A stretch of 33,461 nt of DNA. Origin: OFTM291 sp041741375. GTDB lineage: Bacteria > Gemmatimonadota > Gemmatimonadetes > Gemmatimonadales > GWC2-71-9. Every line of letters starts with the position of its first letter. The first letter of the stretch is position 1. Below, one piece after another: positions 6,926 through 13,181 of the stretch. Position numbers and translations under genes: made by a program. The notes under the pieces are model-generated. The model was not told where the DNA came from and made no database searches. It saw nothing but the letters and a program-made list of their open reading frames with translations. The stretch lies in assembly GCA_041741375.1 (NCBI GenBank), contig JBGSKF010000003.1, positions 1 to 33,461 on the forward strand, given 5' to 3'.

Positions 6926-8181
6926 GAGGGTGACGTCTCCCGGTAGCGCTCGGTCTTGTCCCACGAGACGTGGTTCCCCTGGATCCAGGACGTGCGCGAG
7001 AGCGTGGCACGGGTGACCGCCACCAGGTTCACCAGGAACCCGAAGGCGAGGAAGGGGAGGAGGCGGACCCGGCGGCCGCTGCCGTCGAGCCGCGTGGCGG
7101 TGCCTACCTCGAAGAACGCGGCGAAGTTGCCGAGGGTGCCGAAGGTGGCCACGCTGAGCACCGCGATGGGCCCTTCGAGCAGGGAGGCGCCGAGGAAATA
7201 GAGTGCGAGGGCAAAGATCCAGCCGGCCAGGAGGACGGGGCCCACGGCAAAGACGCCGAGCAGGAGAAACCCGTCCACTCCCCGGCGCCAGCGCACGGGG
7301 CGTGGAAAGCGGAGGAGGGCCGGGCCGTGGCGCGCCAGCGATTGATTGTGACCCTTGGCCCAGCGCATGACCTGGCGGATGCGGGTGGGCCACGTTTCGG
7401 GCACTTCCTCGTAGCATTCGGAGCGGTTCTGGTAGACCACCTCCCACCCCTGGAGCACGAGGCGGAAGGTCATGTCGGTGTCCTCGGCCAGGGTGTCGGC
7501 CCGCCACCCTCCGACCGATTCGAGTGCGGAGCGTCGCACCCCTCCGACCGTCCCGCCGTACTGCGGAACCAACCGCAGGTTCATGCGGGCCTGCTGGTCC
7601 ACCTGGTATCCCCCGGCGCGTTCCAGGTCGAGGAGACGGGTGAGGAGGGAGCGATTCAGGTTGTGGGGCACGACCCGCCCCATGACCGCCCCGACTTCGG
7701 GGTCGAAGAAGGGGGCCACGAGTTGCTTGAGGAGACCGGGTCCGGGAAGGTAGTCGGCATCGAACACGAGGTGGATCTCCCCGCCGAACCGGGTGCTGGC
7801 ATCGGCCAGGGCCGCGGCCTTGCCCGGCGGTCCCTCGGAGCGATGGAAGGGGGTGATGCGGGCCGGGAACCGGCGGGCGTAGTCGTCCACCAGGGCGGCG
7901 GTGCCGTCGGTGGAGCGGTCGTTGATCGGCACGATGCGCAACCGGTCGGCGGGGTACTCGGCTGCGAGGAGGGCATCGAGCATCCCCCCGATGACCTTTT
8001 CCTCGTTGTGCGCCGGCACGAACACGACCGTCTCCGGCCAGTCCGCGATGCCAATGTCGAGATAGGGTTGGCGGTGGCGCCCGATCAAGCGGTTGATCGT
8101 GAAGAGGTAGTGCCGAATCGTGTAGACGACGAGGATGGCCACCACGATCCCGAGCCCGAGACTCAAGAGAGTGACGATCAT
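6922..8181 (-). CDS. Processive family-2 glycosyltransferase (polysaccharide synthase)
   Basis: 419 residues with an N-terminal TM segment, a cytosolic GT-A domain and about three C-terminal TM segments. Synthase motifs are complete: VPAHNE at 55-60, D88 in NDRSTDG, the DAD metal motif at 141-143, AEDTD at 232-236 (the TED position) and QVMRW at 270-274 (QxxRW, the mark of processive cellulose/PNAG/hyaluronan-type synthases). It would polymerise a nucleotide-sugar at the inner membrane and extrude the chain. UDP-GlcNAc or UDP-ManNAc is a plausible donor given the epimerase in the operon. ATGA overlaps link it to the genes on both sides. Confidence 0.88.
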   Translation of the reverse strand: MIVTLLSLGLGIVVAILVVYTIRHYLFTINRLIGRHRQPYLDIGIADWPETVVFVPAHNEEKVIGGMLDALLAAEYPADRLRIVPINDRSTDGTAALVDDYARRFPARITPFHRSEGPPGKAAALADASTRFGGEIHLVFDADYLPGPGLLKQLVAPFFDPEVGAVMGRVVPHNLNRSLLTRLLDLERAGGYQVDQQARMNLRLVPQYGGTVGGVRRSALESVGGWRADTLAEDTDMTFRLVLQGWEVVYQNRSECYEEVPETWPTRIRQVMRWAKGHNQSLARHGPALLRFPRPVRWRRGVDGFLLLGVFAVGPVLLAGWIFALALYFLGASLLEGPIAVLSVATFGTLGNFAAFFEVGTATRLDGSGRRVRLLPFLAFGFLVNLVAVTRATLSRTSWIQGNHVSWDKTERYRETSPS

Positions 8182-8909
8182 CGGCGAAGCTCCGGGATTC
8201 CCTGGGCCGGCCAGCTCATGCCCCATCCGTAGAATGCCACGAAGACGAGAATCTCCACCAGCAGGCCGAACACGAGGAAGAGCACCGGCTGGAGCAGGAG
8301 GGAGCCCTGGTGGATGAGCCAGACGTGCACCAGGACCTGCAACGGGAGCAACACGATCAGGTGGCCGATCAGCAGGACCGTGAGGAGGACCTTGCGGACG
8401 AGGGAGACGTCGATGATGTAGAAGGTGAAGCCGAGGATGGCCGGGAGCGATGTGATGAGAATCGCACCCGCGGCCAGGAGCCCCGCGGCGTAGCGCGGCG
8501 TGGGATAGGGGAAGGGCGGGGTGGCCAGGGCGAACCAGGCCAGGGACACTCCCTGGATGAGCACGAGGGCCCTCAGAAAATAGGCCAGGGGGAGGAATCG
8601 CGACGAGAGCGCGAACGACAACAGGAGAACGACCAGGGCGATGGTGCCGATGGTCACGAAGTGTCCCAGGGCGGGCCACGGAGCCTCCGATCCCGGGAAG
8701 GGAAGGTCCATTCCCAGGGGAAGTCCCGGTACCACCAGCGGTCTCGTCTCCACCGGTCCGCCCACGCCGAGAAAGGGGAGCAGAACCTCGAACATCCCCT
8801 TCCAGAGCATTCCGATCGGTCGCAGGGCCGCGAGCATGGCCGCGGTTCCCGCGAGGGCAAGAACCAGGGCGCCCAGGAGGCGGCCCCGGCCCACCCGAAG
8901 CCCGGCCAT
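8178..8909 (-). CDS. Six-TM membrane protein of the exopolysaccharide operon
   Basis: 243 residues. An N-terminal hydrophobic helix and a periplasmic stretch rich in Pro/Gly (about 50-80) are followed by about five further transmembrane helices and a short hydrophilic tail. I do not recognise a family. No catalytic motif (no exosortase triad, no acyltransferase His) is evident. Its stop codon overlaps the start of the synthase gene, so the two are probably translated together. A role as synthase partner, for example in chain translocation or modification, is a guess from position. The start at 8909 is the only ATG near the first helix; the frame extends upstream through sequence overlapping the barrel gene. 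Confidence 0.7.
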   Translation of the reverse strand: MAGLRVGRGRLLGALVLALAGTAAMLAALRPIGMLWKGMFEVLLPFLGVGGPVETRPLVVPGLPLGMDLPFPGSEAPWPALGHFVTIGTIALVVLLLSFALSSRFLPLAYFLRALVLIQGVSLAWFALATPPFPYPTPRYAAGLLAAGAILITSLPAILGFTFYIIDVSLVRKVLLTVLLIGHLIVLLPLQVLVHVWLIHQGSLLLQPVLFLVFGLLVEILVFVAFYGWGMSWPAQGIPELRR

Positions 8910-8985
8910 GGCACGATGGGCGGGGATGAGCCCTCCCCGGATCCCCCTCTGTCGGAGATCCCCTATCGCTGCGTGGCTCGCGATT

Positions 8986-9762
8986 CTACCAGGACGCGAA
9001 GAGGCCAACGCTTCCTCCCGCACGGGTGTAGAACGGGTTGTCGTAGAGATCTCCCTGAAGGCGAACTCCGAACCCACTCCCGATCCACTGGCGCCAGGTC
9101 ACGCTTCCTTCGTAGCTGGTGAAGCGTCGCAGGGTGGCGGCGGTTCCGGTGAGGACGTAGCCCTCGGTTCCGACGCTCCCGCGCACCGTGACCCAGGAAC
9201 GGCCATCGGCCCCGGCGGTCAGGGAGGCGAATCCGCGACCCGAGGTGACCGATCCCGGGAGACTCCGGTTCCAGCGGCCCCCGGCCTCGAGAACCGTGCC
9301 GCCGACATACGCGGCGAGGCTTCCGCTCAGGGAGAGATCCTCGAATCCCTGCTTGGCATCGACCCAGGTGGCGCCCGCCGTCACGATCAGACGACGGCTG
9401 GGGAGGAGGATCCGGCTGAGGGTGCCGTCGAGCCGGACGTCGGGAAAGAAGAAGTCTCCGCTGCCGCCTCCGACCCCCAGGGTGGTGTACCAGTCCCGGG
9501 AGAGGTTGATGCGGGTTCCGATCGAGCCGAATGCTCCCTCGTCTCCGAACGCTTCCTGGCCGAGACCCTCCAGATACCAGATCGTGGAGCCGATCGGGAT
9601 CTGGGCCCGAACGCCTCCCCCCTTCCAGTCTCCAAAATCATTCCCGACGTGTTGGTAGAGTCCGAAGGCATCCACCCATCCCGCGGCCTGCTGCGCCGCG
9701 GCAGGAGATGGAACGAGCGCCAGAGAGAGCACCAAAAGGGAGGCCAGACGAGGACGCATCAT
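8986..9762 (-). CDS. YaiO-family outer-membrane beta-barrel protein
   Basis: 258 residues: a signal peptide (about 1-24, ending AAAQQ) and then amphipathic beta-strands of alternating hydrophobic/aromatic residues. It ends in an aromatic residue (GLFASW), as outer-membrane barrels do. The strand pattern (WVDAFGLYQHV, SRDWYTTLGVGGG, FTSYEGSVTWRQWIG) fits the YaiO family, which is found beside exopolysaccharide synthases. It probably forms the outer-membrane exit or a companion barrel. Its start overlaps the wecB stop (ATGA); a 76-nt gap separates it from the next gene. Confidence 0.8.
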   Translation of the reverse strand: MMRPRLASLLVLSLALVPSPAAAQQAAGWVDAFGLYQHVGNDFGDWKGGGVRAQIPIGSTIWYLEGLGQEAFGDEGAFGSIGTRINLSRDWYTTLGVGGGSGDFFFPDVRLDGTLSRILLPSRRLIVTAGATWVDAKQGFEDLSLSGSLAAYVGGTVLEAGGRWNRSLPGSVTSGRGFASLTAGADGRSWVTVRGSVGTEGYVLTGTAATLRRFTSYEGSVTWRQWIGSGFGVRLQGDLYDNPFYTRAGGSVGLFASW

Positions 9763-10925
9763 GACGTGGCTCGCATCTCGTGCACCACCGCGCCCGGCAT
9801 CCGGCCGAACCGCTCCGCCAGGATTCTCGCGATCCGCTCCGCGGCGTGGCCATCTCCGAAGGGATTGGTTCCACGGGTCATGGCGGCGTGGGCTGCGGGA
9901 TCGTCGAGGAGTACCGAGGCGGCCTGGACCAGGGCATCCCGGTCGGTGCCGACGAGCTGGCCGAAACCTTCATCCACCACCTCCGGGCGTTCCGTGACGG
10001 TGCGCACGATGAGGACCGGTTTGCGCATGGCAGGCGCCTCTTCCTGGATCCCGCCGCTGTCGGTGATGAAGAAGAACGCCCGGCGCTCCACCTCGAGGAG
10101 GTCGCGGTAGCCGAGAGGGTCGACCAGGGTGACGCGGGGAACATTCTGGAGCGCCTCGAACACGACGGAACGCACCGCAGGGTTGAGGTGGACCGGGAAG
10201 ACGATCTCCACGTCGGGGTGGCTCACCGTGAGGTCGTGCAGGGCGCCGCAGATCTGCCGCAGGTCCTCGCCGAGGTTTTCCCGGCGATGCACGGTGGCGA
10301 GAAGGACCCGGTGGTTCTGCCATCCCACCGATTCGAGGGCACGATTCTCGAACCGGGCCACCCGGGGGAGGGACTGCAGGGCATCGACCACCGTGTTGCC
10401 GGTCACAAAGATGTCGCGCGCGGGGAGACCCTCATGGAGCAGGTTCTGGCGGGCCCTCTCGGTCGGGGCAAAGTGCAGGTCGGTGGCGACACTGGCGATC
10501 CGCCGGTTGGCCTCCTCGGGGAAGGGACGGCGCATGTCGCCGGAGCGGAGCCCCGCCTCGATGTGGCCCACGGTGATGCCCTGGTAGAAGGCCGCCAGGA
10601 CCGCGCTGACCACCGTACTGGTGTCCCCCTGCACGAGGAGAAGATCGGGACGGAGCTTGGCGAAGGTGTCGGTGAGGGCCATCAGGGCGCTTGACGTGAA
10701 CTCGGCCAGGGTATGATTGTGGTGGGTCAGGCCGAGATCGAGCGCGGGGGTCAGGTCGAAGGCGGCGAGCGCCTGGGCCAGCATTTCGCGATGCTGGGCC
10801 GTGGTGATCAGCATCGGCGAGAAGATCTCCGGCCTCTGCTCCAGGGCTCGGAACACCGGGGCCATCTTGATGACTTCGGGACGGGTCCCCACGACGAGAC
10901 AGACTCGGATCGGTGCCGGGGTCAT
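9759..10925 (-). CDS. wecB: UDP-N-acetylglucosamine 2-epimerase, non-hydrolysing
   Basis: 388 residues, the usual length. Family motifs are all present: VVGTRPEVIKMAP at the N-terminus, VQGDTSTV, GHIEAGLRSGD, the PEEANRR loop, TVHRREN and DSGGIQEEAP with the downstream RPEV. The enzyme interconverts UDP-GlcNAc and UDP-ManNAc in the cytosol. As first gene of the operon it suggests that the polymer contains ManNAc or a derivative such as ManNAcA, although no UDP-ManNAc dehydrogenase is present here. The upstream 133-nt region is AT-rich around 10990-11020 and probably carries divergent promoters for this operon and the aminopeptidase gene. Confidence 0.95.
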   Translation of the reverse strand: MTPAPIRVCLVVGTRPEVIKMAPVFRALEQRPEIFSPMLITTAQHREMLAQALAAFDLTPALDLGLTHHNHTLAEFTSSALMALTDTFAKLRPDLLLVQGDTSTVVSAVLAAFYQGITVGHIEAGLRSGDMRRPFPEEANRRIASVATDLHFAPTERARQNLLHEGLPARDIFVTGNTVVDALQSLPRVARFENRALESVGWQNHRVLLATVHRRENLGEDLRQICGALHDLTVSHPDVEIVFPVHLNPAVRSVVFEALQNVPRVTLVDPLGYRDLLEVERRAFFFITDSGGIQEEAPAMRKPVLIVRTVTERPEVVDEGFGQLVGTDRDALVQAASVLLDDPAAHAAMTRGTNPFGDGHAAERIARILAERFGRMPGAVVHEMRATS

Positions 10926-11058
10926 GTGGTGGTGCCGTATCTTTCCGGGTTGTGCACGATGCGTCCCTCGGCTGCGGATCCGATGCTACTGTCTAAAAAT
11001 CGGTCAAATATATACGTCGGGTGCAATATCTGGGCCTGACCAACTCCGTGAGGTCCCA

Positions 11059-12270
11059 ATGATCCCCGTCCTCCAGACACCCCGCGCTTCCCGGCCTTCA
11101 CCCCGGCGGTGCACCCTGGCCTCCGGGACCGTCATCGCCCTGGCCCTCCTCTCCGGACCTGCTCCGCGACTTCCCGCGCAGGACGCCGGAGAGGCCGCGA
11201 GGCCCCGGGCCCGCGACCTCGGCGTGGCGCCCGGTGTCTTTGCCCCCGGGGCCTGGAATGCCATCACGGACGTGCCCGGGGTGCGGGTGGGTCACGCGAC
11301 GGTAATGGAGGGGGATTCGGTCCGCACCGGGATCACCGCGATCCTTCCCCATGGGGGGAACGCCTACCTCGACCGGGTTCCGGCGGCGGTCGTGACCGGG
11401 AACGGGTTCGGCAAGCTCCTCGGCTCGACCCAGGTCAATGAGTTGGGAGAACTGGAGACGCCGATTCTCCTCACCTGCACCCTCTGCGTCTGGCGCGCCG
11501 CCGATGCCCTGGTGGCCTGGATGCTCGACCAGCCGGGGATGGAACGGGTGCGGTCGCTCAATCCACTCGTGGCGGAAACCAACGATGGCGGCCTCAACGC
11601 GATCCGGTCCCGGCCCATTTCCGCCGTCACGGTGCGCGAGGCGATCGGTGCGGCCGCGGAGGGTCCGGTGCGGGAAGGTTCCGTGGGGGCGGGGACCGGC
11701 ACCCAGGCGTTCGGATGGAAGGGCGGGATAGGAACCTCCTCGCGGCATCTGCCGGAACCCCTGGGGGGATGGACCGTCGGGGTGCTGATCCAGTCGAACT
11801 TCGGCGGGGTGCTGCAGGTGATGGGGGCTCCGGTGGGCCGAGCCCTGGGCCGGTACGCCTTCCGGACCGTGGTGGACCGGGACGGGGGCGACGGGTCGAT
11901 CATCATCGTGGTGGCCACCGATGCGCCCCTGTCGGACCGGAACCTGAGGCGTCTCGCCTCCCGGGCGCTGCTCGGCCTGGGTCGCACCGGCTCCTCGGCG
12001 TCGAACGGGTCGGGGGACTATGTGGTGGCGTTCTCGACGGCCGCGGAGGTGCGGCGGGCCCCGGGCGAACCGCCGCGGGGAGGAGAGACGGTGGGCAACG
12101 ACAGGATGTCGGGGCTCTTCCAGGCGGTGGTGGAGGCGACGGAGGAAGCGATCTACAACTCCCTGTTCCGGGCCACGACGGTCACCAGCCGCTTCGGCAC
12201 GGCGGAGGCGCTGCCGATCGACCGGGTGCGGGAGATCCTGCGGGCATCGGGCATCGGGAATAGGGAGTAG
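11059..12270 (+). CDS. P1/DmpA-family N-terminal-nucleophile aminopeptidase (exported)
   Basis: 403 residues. A twin-basic N-region and hydrophobic stretch (about 16-41, ending LPAQ) indicate export. The mature part matches DmpA (peptidase family S58): ITDVPGVRVGHA at the start, SLNPLVAETNDGGLN in the middle, and the autoprocessing site G207-S208 in EGSVGAGTGTQAFGWKGGIG. Cleavage frees Ser208 as N-terminal nucleophile of the beta chain. Members release N-terminal D- or L-amino acids or beta-amino acids. The start has GAGG 6 nt upstream. The last residues (ASGIGNRE) and the TAG stop are encoded inside a tandem heptamer array. Confidence 0.92.
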   Translation: MIPVLQTPRASRPSPRRCTLASGTVIALALLSGPAPRLPAQDAGEAARPRARDLGVAPGVFAPGAWNAITDVPGVRVGHATVMEGDSVRTGITAILPHGGNAYLDRVPAAVVTGNGFGKLLGSTQVNELGELETPILLTCTLCVWRAADALVAWMLDQPGMERVRSLNPLVAETNDGGLNAIRSRPISAVTVREAIGAAAEGPVREGSVGAGTGTQAFGWKGGIGTSSRHLPEPLGGWTVGVLIQSNFGGVLQVMGAPVGRALGRYAFRTVVDRDGGDGSIIIVVATDAPLSDRNLRRLASRALLGLGRTGSSASNGSGDYVVAFSTAAEVRRAPGEPPRGGETVGNDRMSGLFQAVVEATEEAIYNSLFRATTVTSRFGTAEALPIDRVREILRASGIGNRE

Positions 12271-12276
12271 GGAGTA
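12242..12276 (+). repeat. GGGNNNN heptamer array containing the aminopeptidase stop codon
   Basis: Five units in register: GGGCATC twice, GGGAATA, GGGAGTA twice, followed by GGGG. The array overlaps the last codons and the TAG stop (12268-12270) of the aminopeptidase gene. Six G-tracts with 4-nt loops make it a strong G-quadruplex candidate on the mRNA. Confidence 0.9.
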
Positions 12277-12277
12277 G

Positions 12278-12297
12278 GGGCGACGCATGCGTCGCCC
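12278..12297. repeat. Perfect 20-bp palindrome
   Basis: GGGCGACGCATGCGTCGCCC is perfectly self-complementary and directly follows the heptamer array. A near copy with an AA centre lies at 16400-16419 before msrA. With no U-tract it is more likely a dispersed repeat than a terminator. Confidence 0.85.
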
Positions 12298-12327
12298 GAG
12301 CACCGGCTGGAAACAACAGACCGTAGA

Positions 12328-12344
12328 GGCGAATCACATTCGCC
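12328..12344. repeat. GGCGAAT palindrome
   Basis: GGCGAAT-CAC-ATTCGCC with perfect 7-bp arms. It lies 30 nt after the 20-bp palindrome and is followed by an octamer tract (CACGAAGACACGAGG, about 12357-12378) of the ACRCGAAG family. Confidence 0.75.
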
Positions 12345-12397
12345 CTCGAATCGCCCACACGAAGACACGAGGACACAAAGGACTCAACATACCTAAC

Positions 12398-12418
12398 GCC
12401 CATCGCCCATCGCCTATC
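12398..12418 (-). repeat. Heptamer array at the 3' end of the Doc toxin gene
   Basis: GCCCATC, GCCCATC and GCCTATC stand in tandem (GATGGGC on the sense strand of the toxin gene), ending 3 nt beyond the toxin stop codon. Confidence 0.8.
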
Positions 12419-12421
12419 TTC

Positions 12422-12832
12422 TCATTCCTTTCGTCGACGCCGGGAGTTTTCCCGGAGCCACGCGCCCAGTTCCTCCTCGGTGAGTGTCCCCTCCGCGAGC
12501 GCGAGCATGGTTGTCACGGCGTCCGGTTCCGTCGCAAGCAATTCGATCCCGTTCAGACCCAGGAACGTATACATCGCCTGGAAGGCAGTTCTCTTGTTGC
12601 CGTCAACGAATCCGTGGTTCTTGGCAATGCCGAAGCCGTACGCCGCCGCGCAGGAGAACAGGTCGGCGGCGGCCTCGTAGTCCCATCGATGGCGAGGGCG
12701 GGAGAGCGCGGCCAGCACAAGTCCGTCATCCCGCACGCCGACGAGCCCACCATGCTGACCCAGGAGGTCCTCGTGGATCGCCACTACGAGGGATGGGGTG
12801 AGCCACCGGGGCTCCTCCGGCCGGTCAGTCAT
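12422..12832 (-). CDS. doc: Death-on-curing (Doc/Fic-family) toxin
   Basis: 136 residues, a single Fic/Doc fold. The signature HGFVDGNKR (about 88-96) matches the Doc HxFxDGNKR active site with catalytic His and the phosphate-binding loop intact; Arg and Lys at its end are present. Doc toxins phosphorylate EF-Tu and block translation. The gene starts 12 nt after the antitoxin stop, the usual antitoxin-first order. The C-terminus is very basic (RENSRRRRKE). Confidence 0.9.
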   Translation of the reverse strand: MTDRPEEPRWLTPSLVVAIHEDLLGQHGGLVGVRDDGLVLAALSRPRHRWDYEAAADLFSCAAAYGFGIAKNHGFVDGNKRTAFQAMYTFLGLNGIELLATEPDAVTTMLALAEGTLTEEELGAWLRENSRRRRKE

Positions 12833-12844
12833 GATCGTGACCAG

Positions 12845-13078
12845 TTACCGCTTCGAGAGTTCCCGCATGGCATTTCTGTACTTCTTGGCGCCTTCCCGGT
12901 AGATGGTCATGCCCTCGTCGAAGAGTTGGTCGTAGGGGGTGATCAGGATCCCATCCGCCGTTTCCTGGATGGAGACCTTGTCCCCCTTGGCGAGGGCGAA
13001 GGTGTCGAGCATCGCCTTGGGGATGGTGACGCCGGCCGAGTTGCCGAACGGGCGGATGATGGTCTCCTTGACGCGCAT
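12845..13078 (-). CDS. AbrB/MazE-type antitoxin
   Basis: 77 residues with a SpoVT/AbrB swapped-hairpin domain: IIRPFGNSAGVTIPKAMLD, then KGDKVSIQETADGILITPY. The acidic-to-amphipathic C-terminal tail (about 50-77) would bind the toxin. It neutralises the downstream Doc and represses its own operon. Doc is classically paired with Phd, so this is the alternative AbrB-Doc combination. Confidence 0.88.
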   Translation of the reverse strand: MRVKETIIRPFGNSAGVTIPKAMLDTFALAKGDKVSIQETADGILITPYDQLFDEGMTIYREGAKKYRNAMRELSKR

Positions 13079-13096
13079 GGGGGGCTCCGGCTGATG

Positions 13097-13111
13097 TTAT
13101 AACAAATATAA
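13097..13111. promoter_or_regulatory. AT-rich inverted repeat upstream of the antitoxin gene
   Basis: TTATA-N5-TATAA lies 18 nt before the antitoxin start in an AT-rich island within GC-rich DNA. It probably overlaps the -10 region and the AbrB-type autoregulatory site. Confidence 0.5.
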
Positions 13112-13117
13112 TACCCT

Positions 13118-13152
13118 GAGCAGGGAGGAGGGAGTAGGGAACAGGGGTGAGG
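13118..13152 (+). repeat. Heptamer array between HerA-like gene and toxin-antitoxin genes
   Basis: GAGCAGG, GAGGAGG, GAGTAGG, GAACAGG and GGTGAGG stand in register with a 7-bp period. It lies between the 3' end of the HerA-like gene and the antitoxin promoter. Confidence 0.75.
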
Positions 13153-13181
13153 CTGCCAGGCGTGTTCCCGGAAGGGCCGGC

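Noticed and set aside
6926..7507. N-terminal extension of the polymer-forming protein frame
   Set aside because: It overlaps the glycosyltransferase gene. The ATGA overlap at 6922-6925 gives a better start, at a TM helix.
10926..11058. Defined promoters between wecB and the aminopeptidase gene
   Set aside because: The patch is AT-rich with TTGACC and TATATA words, but no -35/-10 pair at proper spacing was convincing on either strand.
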